Positions 19,243 through 29,950 of a stretch of 64,000 bases of DNA are shown in pieces (position 1 is the stretch's first letter; every line of letters starts with the position of its first letter). Source of the DNA: Phyllobacterium sp. OV277. GTDB lineage: Bacteria; Pseudomonadota; Alphaproteobacteria; Rhizobiales; Rhizobiaceae. Both the position numbers and the translations under genes were made by a program. The stretch covers positions 248,001 to 312,000 of the forward strand of contig NZ_FNIY01000002.1 of assembly GCF_900104355.1 (NCBI RefSeq), read 5' to 3'. The notes under the pieces were generated by a model, which was given only the letters and a program-made list of their open reading frames with translations, had not been told where the DNA came from and ran no database searches.

Positions 19243-19277
19243 ATTAATCAATGATTGCATTGCATTCAATGATTAAT
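19243..19277. promoter_or_regulatory. Palindromic operator of the toxin-antitoxin pair
   Basis: A 35-base region centred at 19260 is palindromic at 15 of 17 positions in each arm (left arm begins ATTAATCA, right arm ends TGATTAAT). Further related AATCATTGA units continue toward the antitoxin start. The AT-rich, repeated half-sites suit cooperative binding by a ribbon-helix-helix antitoxin or toxin-antitoxin complex. Confidence 0.65.
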
Positions 19278-19304
19278 CACTAGCCGTGATAGTGCTGAAA
19301 CGCA

Positions 19305-19330
19305 AACAGCCCCGCATGGCAGGGCTGTTC
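19305..19330 (-). terminator. Terminator of the xylFHG transporter operon
   Basis: Stem AACAGCCC / GGGCTGTT with a 9-base loop lies 21 bases beyond the xylG stop on the minus strand. It is followed by TGCGTTT, a weak T-rich tail. Confidence 0.65.
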
Positions 19331-19350
19331 AAACGTTTAAATCGGCTGAA

Positions 19351-20130
19351 TCAGTTGACCGCGCCGGGACCGGGAATAGCTCCGGGCGGGCATTTGCCCA
19401 GAATGATCATCCCGAGCACTTCATCCTCGGTGACATCCCCCACCTTGGCGGTGCCGACCACCTGACCGTTTTTCATCACAGCCACGCGATCAGCCAGATG
19501 AAACACGTCGTGAATGTCATGGCTGATCAGGAAAATGCCGATGCCTTCGCTCTTCAACTGCTTGATCAGTTCACCCACTTGCGCGGTTTCCTGTGGTCCT
19601 AGCGCAGCCGTCGGCTCGTCCATGATCAGGATACGGGCATTGAAGAGGATTGCCCGCGCGATGGCCACCGACTGGCGCTGACCACCTGACAGGGCTTTCA
19701 CCGGGTCCTTGAAACGCTGGAAACGCGGATTGAGGCGGCCCATCACTTCTCGGGCACTGTGTTCCATGGCCACATCGTCAAGTGTGCCCCAAGGCGTCAT
19801 CAATTCGCGCCCAAGATAAAGATTGGCGGCTGTATCGACATTGTCGGCCAGAGCCAGCGTCTGATAGATCGTCTCAATACCATAGGCCTTGGCATCACGC
19901 GGATTGCCAATGGATGCTTCTTCGCCATTGACCTTGATTGTGCCGCTGTCGCGCTTGTAGGCACCGGACAGAATCTTGATCAGTGTGGATTTCCCGGCAC
20001 CGTTGTGGCCGAGAAGAGCCACGACTTCGCCGGGAAAAAGATTGACGGAAGCACCATCGACCGCGCGGATACCACCGAACGCTATCGAGATATTGTCCAT
20101 GTCGATGAGAGGTGTCTGTGTATTGGTCAT
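19351..20130 (-). CDS. xylG: Xylose-type sugar ABC transporter ATP-binding protein (single domain)
   Basis: ATPase of the D-xylose importer, 259 residues. Walker A is GHNGAGKST, the signature [14 protein letters not shown], and Walker [12 protein letters not shown]. It contains only one ABC domain, unlike E. coli XylG or RbsA, which are tandem fusions of about 500 residues; two copies would dimerise. Single-domain forms are known in the rhizobial CUT2 class (for example FrcA). The start at 20130 follows GGAGGAG; the open frame extends further upstream but overlaps xylH. It is the last gene of xylF-xylH-xylG, 13 bases after xylH. Confidence 0.88.
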   Translation of the reverse strand: MTNTQTPLIDMDNISIAFGGIRAVDGASVNLFPGEVVALLGHNGAGKSTLIKILSGAYKRDSGTIKVNGEEASIGNPRDAKAYGIETIYQTLALADNVDTAANLYLGRELMTPWGTLDDVAMEHSAREVMGRLNPRFQRFKDPVKALSGGQRQSVAIARAILFNARILIMDEPTAALGPQETAQVGELIKQLKSEGIGIFLISHDIHDVFHLADRVAVMKNGQVVGTAKVGDVTEDEVLGMIILGKCPPGAIPGPGAVN

Positions 20131-20143
20131 GATTTCTCCTCCA

Positions 20144-21451
20144 TCAAGCCGTGCGGCGGCGATAGATCGTGTCGAGCCAGACAGCGACCACCAGAACAAG
20201 ACCGACGACAATATTCTGCAAGGGCGTATCAAGCCCGAGCAACACCATGCCTGAACTCAGTGACTGCATGAGCAGCGCACCGATCATGGCACCGGCAATC
20301 GTGCCGACACCACCGGCGAGTGACGTTCCGCCAATGACAGCGGCGGCAATGGTGAGAAGCTCGTCCAGTGTGCCCTGTGCGTTGGTTGCCGCATTGAGGC
20401 GGGCTGTGGAAATCGCGCCTGCGATGGCGCAGAGGATACCCATGATGATGAAAATCTTCATAGTAACCCAGCGCGTGTTGATGCCCGCAAGGTCAGCGGC
20501 TTCCGGATTGCCGCCCATGGCGAAGACATAGCGGCCAAAGCGGGTGCGCGTCGTCACGAAAGTCATGATGATGCCCGTTGCCACTGCAATCAGAACCGGA
20601 ATGGCAATGCCATGCGAGATAAACAGGCCACCATCGGGAATGGTAATGTTGTTGGCTTCCGCATATTTGCGCACGATGCCAATGGGCCAGTAATAGGCAT
20701 TGGCAATGGCGATCGCCCCGAGCACCAAAGCGCAGCTGATGGCTGTCATGAACACTTCGGCCCAGACAGGACGCCGTGGAAAGTTGAACCGTTTGCGCTG
20801 ACGGCGGCTGTTGACCACCATGATGATGATGGCGACACAGGCAACAATGCCAACGATCCAGCTCCACATGGAACCGATCGAACCTTCAGGGCCACCGCCC
20901 ATCAGGCGGAAGGTGGAATCCATCGGCGCAACCGTCCGGCCAGAAGTGACCCACCACGCAGCGCCGCGCCAGACGAGGAGACCACCAAGGGTGACGATAA
21001 AGGCGGGAACGCCGAGAAATGCGATGATAAAACCCTGAAAACCGCCGATGACAGCGCCGGTGACAATGCCGATGCCAAGCGCGATGATCCATGTGGCGGG
21101 GTGCTCGAAGCCGATAAGCTTTGGCAGCATTTCCGTCTGCATCACACCCATGATCATGCCGACAAAGCCCAGCAGCGAACCCACCGACAGATCGATGTTA
21201 CGCGTGACGATGATCAACACCATACCCGTTGCCATGACGGCCACGGATGAAGTCTGCACGGACAGATTCCACAGATTGCGCGGCGTGAGAAACTGTCCGC
21301 CGGAGAGAACCTGAAATGCAATCCAGATAACGACCAGCGCGCCGATCATACCGAGAAGACGGGTATCAAGCTCGGTCGCTTTGAAGAAACGGGCGACAAG
21401 GCCAAGTTCGGAGGCGCGGGCCCGGTCAATACTGACTGCCGGATCACTCAT
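20144..21451 (-). CDS. xylH: Xylose ABC transporter permease
   Basis: Inner-membrane permease of the CUT2 family, 435 residues with ten or more hydrophobic segments. Typical phrases are [39 protein letters not shown] and [24 protein letters not shown]. The length is greater than that of RbsC-type permeases and equals that of XylH-type proteins, which have an extra N-terminal segment. It lies between xylF and xylG; a hairpin in the 86-base xylF-xylH gap may reduce read-through from xylF. Confidence 0.9.
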   Translation of the reverse strand: MSDPAVSIDRARASELGLVARFFKATELDTRLLGMIGALVVIWIAFQVLSGGQFLTPRNLWNLSVQTSSVAVMATGMVLIIVTRNIDLSVGSLLGFVGMIMGVMQTEMLPKLIGFEHPATWIIALGIGIVTGAVIGGFQGFIIAFLGVPAFIVTLGGLLVWRGAAWWVTSGRTVAPMDSTFRLMGGGPEGSIGSMWSWIVGIVACVAIIIMVVNSRRQRKRFNFPRRPVWAEVFMTAISCALVLGAIAIANAYYWPIGIVRKYAEANNITIPDGGLFISHGIAIPVLIAVATGIIMTFVTTRTRFGRYVFAMGGNPEAADLAGINTRWVTMKIFIIMGILCAIAGAISTARLNAATNAQGTLDELLTIAAAVIGGTSLAGGVGTIAGAMIGALLMQSLSSGMVLLGLDTPLQNIVVGLVLVVAVWLDTIYRRRTA

Positions 21452-21484
21452 TTTTCTCTCCCCATTCTAAGGTTCTTTTTAAAA

Positions 21485-21511
21485 CGCCGCCGATCCTGTG
21501 GATCAGCGGCG
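21485..21511 (-). terminator. Attenuating hairpin between xylF and xylH
   Basis: Stem CGCCGC(C)GATCC / GGATC(A)GCGGCG with loop TGT, one mismatched pair, followed on the minus strand by TTTTAAAAAG. It lies between the binding-protein gene and the permease gene. Such hairpins commonly let the binding protein be made in excess. Confidence 0.65.
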
Positions 21512-21537
21512 CTCAATTTTAACAGATTATCTCAGGT

Positions 21538-22578
21538 TTACTTGCAGGCCGCGACAGCGCCAGCCTTGACGCCCTGGCAGACAACGTCCTTCTTCACCCA
21601 ACCGGCGTCGATGATGACGTTGAGGTTGTCCTTGGTGACCGGAACCGGTGTCAGGAACACGGCATTGACTTCCACCTTGTTCGCACCGCCAGCAAACTTC
21701 TGGACTTTCGGGATTTCAGTCATCTTCTTGCCATCAGCAAGCGCCGCAGCAATACCGGCAGCTTCCTTGCCAAGTTCACGCGAGTCTTTCCAGATCGTAA
21801 CGGTCTGGGTGCCAAGCGCGATGCGGTTCAGCGCAGCAAAATCAGCATCCTGTCCGGAGACGGGAACCGTACCGGCAAGACCCTGCGCCTGCAAAGCAGC
21901 GATAGCACCGCCAGCAGTGCCGTCATTGGCCGCAACGACAGCGTCGATCTTGTTGTCGTTTTTGGTCAGGAACTGTTCCATGTTCTTCTGCGCATTGGCT
22001 GGCAGCCAGCCATCGGTATAGGCTTCGCCGACATTCTTGATCTTGCCTGATGCAATGGCGTCCTTGAGGACTTCCTGTGCGCCCGAGAAGAGGAAATCGG
22101 CGTTCGGATCAGCGGAACTACCCTTGATGAAGGCATAGTTGCCTTCCGGCTTCACGGCGAGAACGCCGCGTGCCTGCATACGGCCTACTTCCTTGTTGTC
22201 GAAGGTGATGTAGAACGCATCCTTGTTTTCGATCAGGCGATCGTAGCCAACGACCGGAATGCCTTCAGCAACGGCCTTTTCAACGGCTGGTCCAATCGCG
22301 CTCGAATCCTGAGCCAGAATGATCAGCGCATTGGCGCCCTGTGAGATCAGGCTTTCAACATCGGTCAGCTGCTTGGAAGCGGAAGACTGCGCATCGGCCG
22401 AAATATACTTGTCACCATTGGCTTCCAGCGCCTTCTTGATGGCAGCTTCGTCAGTCTTCCAGCGCTCTTCCTGAAAATTTGACCAGGACACGCCAATGAT
22501 TTTGTCCTTTGCCAGCGCAGGGCCAGCCAAAGAGACAGCAAGAGCAACGCCCGCCAAAGCGGTTGCGTATTTTTTCAT
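21538..22578 (-). CDS. xylF: D-xylose ABC transporter substrate-binding protein
   Basis: Periplasmic binding protein of 346 residues. A signal peptide covers about residues 1-23 ([22 protein letters not shown]). The mature start [23 protein letters not shown] and phrases [20 protein letters not shown] and [20 protein letters not shown] are those of XylF rather than ribose- or galactose-binding proteins. The start at 22578 follows GGGAGGAT. It is first in xylFHG and divergent from xylR. Confidence 0.93.
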   Translation of the reverse strand: MKKYATALAGVALAVSLAGPALAKDKIIGVSWSNFQEERWKTDEAAIKKALEANGDKYISADAQSSASKQLTDVESLISQGANALIILAQDSSAIGPAVEKAVAEGIPVVGYDRLIENKDAFYITFDNKEVGRMQARGVLAVKPEGNYAFIKGSSADPNADFLFSGAQEVLKDAIASGKIKNVGEAYTDGWLPANAQKNMEQFLTKNDNKIDAVVAANDGTAGGAIAALQAQGLAGTVPVSGQDADFAALNRIALGTQTVTIWKDSRELGKEAAGIAAALADGKKMTEIPKVQKFAGGANKVEVNAVFLTPVPVTKDNLNVIIDAGWVKKDVVCQGVKAGAVAACK

Positions 22579-22789
22579 GATAATCCTCCCAGTGCACATG
22601 GCACGTTAATCCCGTCAGATATCCAGCCTTTCACCTCCGGCCAGATATCCAAACCTCTTTATTTCGAGGCTCGAAAAAAATAGTGACTTAATTTGATTTC
22701 CATGTCAACATAGAATCTGATCTGCTAAGTTATTGCATTGCAACAATATTTTTGCATCGCATCAAAAAAAGATTTCGGGAGGAGATCCT
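22579..22789. promoter_or_regulatory. Divergent control region xylF / xylR with repeated motifs
   Basis: This gap carries promoters for transport (minus) and regulator/catabolism (plus). Two copies of TTGCAT(T/C)GCA start at 22733 and 22752, 19 bases apart, just upstream of the xylR ribosome site. Two copies of CAGATATCCA start at 22616 and 22642 on the xylF side. Either pair could be the XylR operator; I cannot tell which. An ACTTA...TAAGT inverted pair spans 22686-22731. Confidence 0.5.
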
Positions 22790-24037
22790 TTGTTGATTGA
22801 TGAGATAGCCAGACCCGATGATGTTCGGCGCCAGAATCGCAGGCTCGTGCTGGCCGCATTGCGTGGCCATGACCTTTTGTCACGCACGGATATTGTTGCC
22901 CAAACGGGCCTCAGCGCGTCCACGGTTTCGGCCATCACAACAGCGCTGATCGCCGAGGGAATCATCAATGAAAGCCGTGACGGCGATGTCACTGCCAACC
23001 GTCGTGGCCGACCACAGGTCGCGCTGACACTCAATCCTGAGATTGCCACCATCGCGACCGTTGAATTGGCGCTTAATCTCGCCCACGCGGTGCTGTTCGA
23101 CTACAAGGGACAGGTGATCGGCGAAGAAATCCGGCGCATTCCGACACTGGATGCAACCACTGGCGATCTGACACGGGCAATCTGCGAAATGCTTGACGGG
23201 CTGCTATCGGCCATGCCTGACAGTGCAGGCAAGCTCATGCATATTTCGATGGGTGTGCAGGGTGTGACCGATGCAGCCAGCGCGACTATGCTGTGGTCAC
23301 CAATTACACCGGACAATAATGTGGCTTTCGGCGAAGTCCTTTCAGCGCGATACGGTGTCAGCGTTTCAGTTGCCAATGATTGCAGCATGATTGCCGAAGC
23401 GCTGCGTTGGACCGATCCGGAACATTATACGGAAGATTTCGCCGCCATCCTGCTTTCGCACGGTATCGGCATGGGCCTTTACCTCAAAGGCAAGCCCTTT
23501 CTTGGCGTGCAGTCTTCAGGGGCTGAATTTGGTCACATGCTGCATGTGCCCAACGGTGCACTTTGCCGCTGCGGCCGGCATGGCTGTATCGAAGCTTATG
23601 CCAGTGATTACGCCATCTTGCGCCGGACAGCTGGCGAAGATGAACGATCTCAGCCCGCGCAGGACGTGGATTCTGTCACGTTTGACGACGTGGCAAATCG
23701 CGCCCGCGCCCGTGATGGGGTGGAGCGCGAGGCGTTTCGCAAGGCCGGAGAGGCTATCGGCTCCGGCTTGCGCAGCCTCTTCTCATTGATTGATCCCATC
23801 CCCATCGCGCTCGTTGGACCGGGTGCGGGTGTTTTCGATCTCATTGAAGCCGATCTTCGCGAGATGGTATCCGGCACAACCGGCTGGGGTGGCAAGCCTG
23901 ACCTGACCATCCGCTGCTATCCTGACGAGCATCCTCTCATCCTGCAGGGGTGCATGATGACATCTTTGCTGCATCTTGATACCCAGCTTTTCGCTCCCGG
24001 CGACCTGCGTGAAACGCCGCTTCGACGCGTGATCTAG
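22790..24037 (+). CDS. xylR: ROK-family transcriptional regulator of xylose genes
   Basis: Repressor/sugar sensor of 415 residues. The N-terminal winged helix lies at about residues 15-75 (LVLAALRGHDLLSRTDIVAQTGLSAST), and the ROK domain carries the zinc motif CRCGRHGCIEAYA and HISMGVQGVTD. The start is TTG at 22790 or 22793, placed just after GGGAGGAG; the open frame reaches back to a TTG at 22733, which has no ribosome site. It is followed by xylB and xylA and divergent from xylFHG, so xylose is the likely effector. Confidence 0.88.
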   Translation: MLIDEIARPDDVRRQNRRLVLAALRGHDLLSRTDIVAQTGLSASTVSAITTALIAEGIINESRDGDVTANRRGRPQVALTLNPEIATIATVELALNLAHAVLFDYKGQVIGEEIRRIPTLDATTGDLTRAICEMLDGLLSAMPDSAGKLMHISMGVQGVTDAASATMLWSPITPDNNVAFGEVLSARYGVSVSVANDCSMIAEALRWTDPEHYTEDFAAILLSHGIGMGLYLKGKPFLGVQSSGAEFGHMLHVPNGALCRCGRHGCIEAYASDYAILRRTAGEDERSQPAQDVDSVTFDDVANRARARDGVEREAFRKAGEAIGSGLRSLFSLIDPIPIALVGPGAGVFDLIEADLREMVSGTTGWGGKPDLTIRCYPDEHPLILQGCMMTSLLHLDTQLFAPGDLRETPLRRVI

Positions 24038-24061
24038 TTTTCATATTTCAAAGGATTTTCC

Positions 24062-25516
24062 ATGTATCTCGGTCTCGATTTAGGCACATCCGGCGTCAAG
24101 GCGCTGTTGATTGACGACAAACAATTGGTCATCGGCTCCGGCACGGGAACGCTGGAGGTTTCACGGCCGCATTCCGGCTGGTCGGAACAGGACCCCGCCC
24201 ATTGGATACGCGCGACGGAAGAGGCGATTGCAGCGCTCAAGGCCAGCCATCCCAAGGAACTTGCAGCGGTCAGAGGGATCGGCCTGTCCGGGCAGATGCA
24301 TGGCGCAACGCTCCTCGACGGCGATGACAAGGTGCTGCGGCCCTGCATGTTGTGGAACGATACCCGCAGTCACAAGGAAGCAGCGGAACTTGACGGCAAT
24401 CCCATCTTCCGCGCGCTGAGCGGCAATATTGTTTTTCCCGGCTTCACCGCACCGAAAGTGGTGTGGGTCAAGAACAACGAGCCGGAGATTTTTGCCAAAA
24501 CCCGGCGGATATTGTTGCCGAAGGATTATTTGCGGCTTTGGCTGACGGGCGAGCATGTCTCTGAAATGTCCGATGCAGCGGGCACGTCGTGGCTCGATGT
24601 CGGCAAACGTGCATGGTCGGAAGAATTGCTCGCCGCATCCGGGCTGGATAAAAGCCATATGCCGTCTCTCGTCGAGGGAACAGAGGTTTCCGGCACGCTA
24701 AAAGCCGATCTCGCATCCCGCTGGGGTATGAGCAATCAGGTGGTTGTTGCCGGTGGTGCCGGTGACAATGCAGCCTCTGCCTGCGGTATGGGAACGGTTG
24801 CCGAAGGTCATGCCTTTGTCTCACTTGGCACTTCAGGCGTGCTTTTTGCTGCCAACAACGCCTATCTGCCCAATCCTGAAAGCGCGGTTCACACCTTCTG
24901 CCATGCCCTTCCCGGCACATGGCATCAGATGGGTGTGATCCTGTCGGCGACCGACGCGCTCAACTGGTACGCGGGCATTACAGCGCGCAAGCCGGCTGAA
25001 TTGACAGATGAGCTGGGCGATAAACTGCGTGCCCCATCAGGCGTTACCTTCCTGCCCTATCTCTCCGGTGAGCGCACGCCCCTTAACGACTCGGCCATTC
25101 GCGGCTCGTTTCAGGGGCTTGAACACTCCAGCGACCGTGCAAGCCTGACACAGGCCGTTCTCGAAGGTGTTGCCTTTGCCTTCCGTGATTGCCTGCAGGC
25201 ACTTGCCAGTGCCGGCACCAAGCTTGATCGCGTCACCGCCGTTGGCGGTGGATCACGTTCCGCCTATTGGCTGAAGACCATTGCAACAGCACTCGACATT
25301 CCAGTCGACGTTCCCGCTGACGGCGATTTCGGCGCGGCGTTCGGCGCGGCAAGGCTTGGCCTGATCGCTGCGGAAAGGGCCGATCCGCGCAGCATTTGCG
25401 CTCAGCCCGCAACAGAAAAAACCATCGAGCCCGACAAGACGCTCACATCCGAGTTCGACGCCGCCTATCGGCGCTATCACAGCCTCTATCCAGCATTAAA
25501 GGGAGTTCAATCATGA
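24062..25516 (+). CDS. xylB: Xylulokinase
   Basis: Phosphorylates D-xylulose to xylulose 5-phosphate. The 484-residue product is an FGGY kinase with the N-terminal phosphate loop [19 protein letters not shown], the substrate motif [13 protein letters not shown] and the C-terminal ATP-binding [20 protein letters not shown]. Its stop overlaps the xylA start (ATGA), so the two are translationally coupled. Order xylR-xylB-xylA, with the transporter divergent, gives a complete uptake and isomerase route. Confidence 0.95.
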   Translation: MYLGLDLGTSGVKALLIDDKQLVIGSGTGTLEVSRPHSGWSEQDPAHWIRATEEAIAALKASHPKELAAVRGIGLSGQMHGATLLDGDDKVLRPCMLWNDTRSHKEAAELDGNPIFRALSGNIVFPGFTAPKVVWVKNNEPEIFAKTRRILLPKDYLRLWLTGEHVSEMSDAAGTSWLDVGKRAWSEELLAASGLDKSHMPSLVEGTEVSGTLKADLASRWGMSNQVVVAGGAGDNAASACGMGTVAEGHAFVSLGTSGVLFAANNAYLPNPESAVHTFCHALPGTWHQMGVILSATDALNWYAGITARKPAELTDELGDKLRAPSGVTFLPYLSGERTPLNDSAIRGSFQGLEHSSDRASLTQAVLEGVAFAFRDCLQALASAGTKLDRVTAVGGGSRSAYWLKTIATALDIPVDVPADGDFGAAFGAARLGLIAAERADPRSICAQPATEKTIEPDKTLTSEFDAAYRRYHSLYPALKGVQS

Positions 25517-26823
25517 GCAGCGGATTTTTTGGTGATATCAAACCAGTCAAATATGAAGGGCCGGACAGCACCAATCCGCTTGCCTATCGCTTTTACAACC
25601 CGGATGAATTGATCAATGGCAAGCGTATGGAAGATCACCTGCGCTTTGCCGTCGCCTATTGGCATTCCTTCACATGGCCGGGCGGCGATCCCTTCGGCGG
25701 TCAGACCTTTGAACGCCCATGGTTCAATGACACAATGGCAGGGGCAAAACTGAAGGCCGACGTGGCTTTTGAAATGTTCTCGCTGCTTGGTGCGCCCTAT
25801 TTCTGCTTCCACGATGCCGACGTGCGCCCGGAAGGCGACACGCTCGCCGAGAGCAACAAACGTCTCTACGAGATTGCCGACTATTTTGCCGGCAAGATGG
25901 AAGCAACAGGCACGAAGCTCCTCTGGGGCACGGCTAACCTTTTCTCCAACCGCCGCTATATGTCCGGTGCCGCGACCAATCCTGATCCTGATGTGTTTGC
26001 CTATGCGGCAGCCACCGTCAAAACCTGTATCGACGTGACGCAGAAGCTTAAGGGCGAGAACTACGTGCTGTGGGGTGGCCGTGAGGGCTACGAGACTCTG
26101 CTCAACACCGATATGAAGCGTGAACTGGACCAGATGGGCCGTTTCTTAAGCCTCGTTGTCGACTACAAGCATAAGATCGGTTTCAAGGGTGCCATCCTGA
26201 TCGAGCCGAAGCCGCAGGAGCCGACAAAGCATCAGTATGACTATGATGCGGCAACAGTTTATGGCTTCCTCAAGCGCTTCGGTCTTGAGAATGAAGTAAA
26301 GGTCAATCTTGAACAGGGTCACGCCATTCTGGCGGGTCACTCGTTCGAACACGAGCTGGCAACTGCTGCGGCACTTGGAATTTTTGGTTCCATCGACATG
26401 AATCGCAATGACTACCAGTCCGGCTGGGATACGGACCAGTTCCCTAACAATGTACCCGAAGTGGCGCTGGCCTATTACGAAATCCTGAAAGCCGGTGGCT
26501 TCACGACGGGCGGCACCAATTTCGACTCGAAACTGCGCCGTCAGTCGCTCGACCCGCAGGATCTGATCATTGCGCATATTGGAGGCATGGATACCTGCGC
26601 CCGCGGCTTGAAAGCAGCAGCCAAGATGGTCGAAGACAAGGCCCTGACTGGCTTTGTCGAGGAACGTTATGCCGGTTGGTCAAAGCCAGATGCACAGGCG
26701 ATGCTGTCAGGCAAACTATCGCTTGATGATATCGCTGCCCATGTCGAAGAAAAGAAAATCCAGCCGCAACCGCGTTCCGGTCGGCAGGAATATCTGGAGA
26801 ATGTCGTCAATCGGTATGTTTGA
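25513..26823 (+). CDS. xylA: Xylose isomerase
   Basis: Interconverts D-xylose and D-xylulose. The 436-residue product is the long (class II) form. Catalytic and metal-binding blocks are visible: [14 protein letters not shown] (active histidine), [48 protein letters not shown] and [20 protein letters not shown]. The start at 25513 has the GGGAG site inside xylB and overlaps the xylB stop. A long inverted repeat follows the stop and may end transcription. Confidence 0.97.
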   Translation: MSSGFFGDIKPVKYEGPDSTNPLAYRFYNPDELINGKRMEDHLRFAVAYWHSFTWPGGDPFGGQTFERPWFNDTMAGAKLKADVAFEMFSLLGAPYFCFHDADVRPEGDTLAESNKRLYEIADYFAGKMEATGTKLLWGTANLFSNRRYMSGAATNPDPDVFAYAAATVKTCIDVTQKLKGENYVLWGGREGYETLLNTDMKRELDQMGRFLSLVVDYKHKIGFKGAILIEPKPQEPTKHQYDYDAATVYGFLKRFGLENEVKVNLEQGHAILAGHSFEHELATAAALGIFGSIDMNRNDYQSGWDTDQFPNNVPEVALAYYEILKAGGFTTGGTNFDSKLRRQSLDPQDLIIAHIGGMDTCARGLKAAAKMVEDKALTGFVEERYAGWSKPDAQAMLSGKLSLDDIAAHVEEKKIQPQPRSGRQEYLENVVNRYV

Positions 26824-26829
26824 TGGCTT

Positions 26830-27008
26830 GGGGGTGTTTTCACCCCCCTCTGCCCTGTCGGGCATCTCCCCCACAAGGGGGGAGATCAGCTGTATTACTG
26901 CCTTAGCACAATCTGAAACTGTTCCTGTTGTGCAAAGGCGTTCATGTCAAAGTGATCTCCCCCCTTGTGGGGGAGATGTCCGACAGGACAGAGGGGGGTG
27001 AAAGCCCC
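26830..27008. repeat. Long inverted repeat between xylA and a convergent SDR gene
   Basis: Two arms of about 55 bases (26830-26888 and 26953-27008) are near-identical inverted copies, differing at a few positions. Each arm itself contains the small palindromes CTCCCCCACAAGGGGGGAG and CCTGTCGGG-like blocks. The spacer is about 64 bases. The sequence type (CACCCCCCTCTG...CTCCCCCACAAGGGG) is frequent in rhizobial genomes as I recall. Placed between convergent genes, it probably acts as a two-way terminator. Confidence 0.85.
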
Positions 27009-27021
27009 AACCAATACAAAC

Positions 27022-27771
27022 CTAAACGTGCTGACCACCATTGATATGGATTTCCGAACCCGTCACATAGGACGACGCCTCGGAGCACAGAAAATAGATC
27101 GTCTCAGCCACTTCAGCGGTTTTGCCAAGGCGGCGCAGCGGCAGTTGTTCTACTAATTTGTCCGTACCCGGTGACAGGATCGCCGTATCAATCTCTCCGG
27201 GTGCTATCGCGTTGACACGAATGCCATGCGGGCCAAAATCCGATGCCATTTCGCGTGTGAGCGAGGCGAGCGCGGCTTTCGATGTTGCATAGGCGGTACC
27301 GGCGAAGGGATGGACGCGGCTTCCGGCAATGGAGGTGACATTGACAACCGATCCCTGCCCCGCTTCCAACTCCTTGAAGAGACCACGCGCCAGCATGATG
27401 GGGGCGAAGAAGTTCACCTGAAACACCGTCGACCATGTGTGCATCGGTGTTTCGATGGAATCGAGGCGGTTTCCACCGGAGTTCTTGGGTGAAATACCGG
27501 CATTGTTGATCAGCGCGTGCAGTTTGCCACCTTCAACCTCAAGCCTTTTGCGAATTTCCAGAACGGCGTGATCCACATCGGCAGGGTCGGCGAGATCGAC
27601 CTTGATATGATCATCAGGGCCTGCGGGCCAGGGACAATCATCGGAAAAATCCTGACGCGAGCAGGTGATGACACGCCATCCGGCGCGGGAAAACCGTTTG
27701 ACTGTTGCGTGGCCGATGCCACGGCTTGCGCCAGTCAGGACAAGGACCTTGCGTGCTTCATCGCTACTCAT
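27022..27771 (-). CDS. Short-chain dehydrogenase/reductase
   Basis: NAD(P)-dependent oxidoreductase of 249 residues. The cofactor loop is LVLTGASRGIGHATVKRFSR, followed by NNAGIS and the catalytic tetrad with S in VTSIAGS and Y-x-x-x-K in TAYATSKAALASLTREM. The C-terminal VTGSEIHINGGQHV is a standard ending. Substrate unknown. The start at 27771 follows GGAG; the longer open frame upstream lacks support. It is divergent from glpK and converges on the xylA inverted repeat. Confidence 0.88.
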   Translation of the reverse strand: MSSDEARKVLVLTGASRGIGHATVKRFSRAGWRVITCSRQDFSDDCPWPAGPDDHIKVDLADPADVDHAVLEIRKRLEVEGGKLHALINNAGISPKNSGGNRLDSIETPMHTWSTVFQVNFFAPIMLARGLFKELEAGQGSVVNVTSIAGSRVHPFAGTAYATSKAALASLTREMASDFGPHGIRVNAIAPGEIDTAILSPGTDKLVEQLPLRRLGKTAEVAETIYFLCSEASSYVTGSEIHINGGQHV

Positions 27772-27941
27772 GGGAAAACTCCGTTTGCATGAGCCATAGA
27801 GCAAGCGTCTGATAAAGGGAACTGCTGCCGTTTTCATTTTGGCGTGTGTGATCAGGTTCTGCGAAATTCACGGATATTCCATCGCTGCGGTTGATCCACC
27901 GGAGCGAAGCAAATATCGTGGCCGAAATTTGAGGGGGAAGC

Positions 27942-29432
27942 ATGAACGGATATATCCTCGCGATCGATCAGGGCACCACATCGAGCCGCGCCATCATCTT
28001 TGACAAGAACCGCAAGGTGGTTGGAAAAAGTCAGCAGGAATTTACCCAGATTTATCCCCAGTCCGGCTGGGTCGAGCATGATCCGGAAGAAATCTGGCAG
28101 TCTGTGCTCAGCACCTGCGAGGTGGCCATAGAGAATGCCAAGATTCAGGCTGGCGATGTTGCCGCCATCGGCATTACCAACCAGCGGGAAACCGTCATCG
28201 TCTGGGACAAGGCAACGGGAAAACCCATCCACAATGCGATTGTCTGGCAGGACCGGCGCACCGCGTCCCTCTGCCAGAAACTGAAGAAGCAGGGGCTGGA
28301 AAAGAAGTTTACCAAAAAGACCGGCCTGCTGCTCGATCCCTATTTTTCCGGCACCAAGCTTGCGTGGATTCTCGACAAGGTGCCCGGCGCGCGCAAACGC
28401 GCGGCAAATGGTGAGCTGCTGTTCGGCACGGTTGATAGCTTCCTGATCTGGCGTCTTACCGGCGGCAAGGTTCATGCCACTGACGCCACCAACGCCTCAC
28501 GCACTCTGCTGTTCAATATTGCGACCAATGAATGGGACGATGAGTTGCTGGAAATCCTGCGCATTCCGCGCGCAATGCTACCCGATGTCAAGGATTGCGC
28601 GGCCAATTACGGTTCCGCCGAAGCATCGCTGCTGGGTGCCGATATTCCTATTCTCGGTGTGGCCGGTGACCAGCACGCGGCAACCATCGGTCAGGCATGT
28701 TTTGAGCCCGGCATGTTCAAATCCACCTATGGCACCGGCTGCTTTGCCATCCTCAACACCGGCAGCGACATGGTGCTCTCAAAGAACCGGCTATTGACGA
28801 CGATTGCCTATCGGCTGAACGGCAAGACAACCTATGCGCTTGAGGGGTCGATTTTCATTGCCGGAGCGGCGGTGCAGTGGCTGCGTGATGGATTGAAAAT
28901 CATTGGTTCGGCACCTGAAACCGGAAAGCTCGCCGATCAGGCCGATCCTAGCCAGAATGTCTATCTCGTGCCTGCCTTCGTCGGCCTTGGCGCGCCGCAT
29001 TGGGATGCCGAAGCACGCGGGGCGATCTATGGCCTTACGCGCAATTCCGGCCCGGCGGAATTTGCCCGCGCGGCGTTGGAATCCGTTGCCTACCAGACCC
29101 GCGACCTGCTCGATGCCATGCGCAAGGACTGGAAATCATCGGATACGAAAACAGTGCTGCGTGTCGATGGCGGCATGGTCGCGTCGGACTGGACCATGCA
29201 GCGTCTTGCCGACATTCTCGACGCGCCTGTTGATCGCCCGACGATCCTCGAAACCACCGCGCTTGGCGCCGCATGGCTTGCCGGATCAAAGGCCGGGATA
29301 TGGCCGAACCGGCGCGAGTTCGCGAAAACATGGGAACGCGATATGCGCTTTACCCCCGAGATGGATGAGAAGACCCGCAAGGCAAAAATCGCCGGCTGGA
29401 AAATCGCCGTCAAACGGACCCTGACGCACTAG
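27942..29432 (+). CDS. glpK: Glycerol kinase
   Basis: Phosphorylates glycerol to glycerol 3-phosphate. The 496-residue product has the FGGY kinase N-terminal loop [16 protein letters not shown], the family phrase [14 protein letters not shown], and [20 protein letters not shown] and [15 protein letters not shown], all strong GlpK markers. The glycerol facilitator and glpD are not adjacent. It ends in TAG, sharing the palindrome CTAG with the convergent SRPBCC gene, so both stop codons use the same four bases. Confidence 0.95.
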   Translation: MNGYILAIDQGTTSSRAIIFDKNRKVVGKSQQEFTQIYPQSGWVEHDPEEIWQSVLSTCEVAIENAKIQAGDVAAIGITNQRETVIVWDKATGKPIHNAIVWQDRRTASLCQKLKKQGLEKKFTKKTGLLLDPYFSGTKLAWILDKVPGARKRAANGELLFGTVDSFLIWRLTGGKVHATDATNASRTLLFNIATNEWDDELLEILRIPRAMLPDVKDCAANYGSAEASLLGADIPILGVAGDQHAATIGQACFEPGMFKSTYGTGCFAILNTGSDMVLSKNRLLTTIAYRLNGKTTYALEGSIFIAGAAVQWLRDGLKIIGSAPETGKLADQADPSQNVYLVPAFVGLGAPHWDAEARGAIYGLTRNSGPAEFARAALESVAYQTRDLLDAMRKDWKSSDTKTVLRVDGGMVASDWTMQRLADILDAPVDRPTILETTALGAAWLAGSKAGIWPNRREFAKTWERDMRFTPEMDEKTRKAKIAGWKIAVKRTLTH

Positions 29433-29923
29433 GCTGCAAGAGGTGCGGCCATCTCTTCTTTTCGTTGGTAGGCAAGCCTGCGCCAGTTTCTGGATGCATA
29501 GGCATGGGCTTGCCGCAGGGATACCCAGAGGCCCAGTTGCTTAAGTGGACGCAGTGCTCCGGCGGCACCGAATCGCGTTGTCCGTTCAACGCGGGTCCTG
29601 CCACCGGGTAGAGGCGTCAGAGTGAATGTATCTTCGAGATATCCAACCCAGTCTCGACACCAGACCGTGCTTTCCTGCATTTTGTACTGCAACTGCCTGT
29701 TTTCATCGAGAATGAGAATGCGCTGATTAATCGTACCGCGATCCGTCGTGCACTGCCGGGTATTGCCAACCGCCGCCCTGTCTTCCAGCACGCGGCAACT
29801 CATGGGCTTCGGAACACCAAACCGGAACAGGAATGGCCGCGTATTGTCCATCTTGGCATGAAGAAAATGCGGCCAGATATGCTGCGGCTCGCAATCAAAT
29901 ACCCATTCGGACCGGATTATCAT
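29429..29923 (-). CDS. SRPBCC (polyketide cyclase-like) protein
   Basis: Protein of 164 residues with the START/Bet v1-like pattern: [22 protein letters not shown] at the start, a middle strand [23 protein letters not shown], and a C-terminal helix. Such proteins bind hydrophobic ligands or act in stress responses; no catalytic residues can be assigned. It is divergent from an ArsR-type regulator with an operator between them. The ArsR-SRPBCC pairing is a known arrangement, in which the regulator often controls the SRPBCC gene. Confidence 0.75.
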   Translation of the reverse strand: MIIRSEWVFDCEPQHIWPHFLHAKMDNTRPFLFRFGVPKPMSCRVLEDRAAVGNTRQCTTDRGTINQRILILDENRQLQYKMQESTVWCRDWVGYLEDTFTLTPLPGGRTRVERTTRFGAAGALRPLKQLGLWVSLRQAHAYASRNWRRLAYQRKEEMAAPLAA

Positions 29924-29950
29924 CTCTGTTCTCCATCAAACAATTCATTT

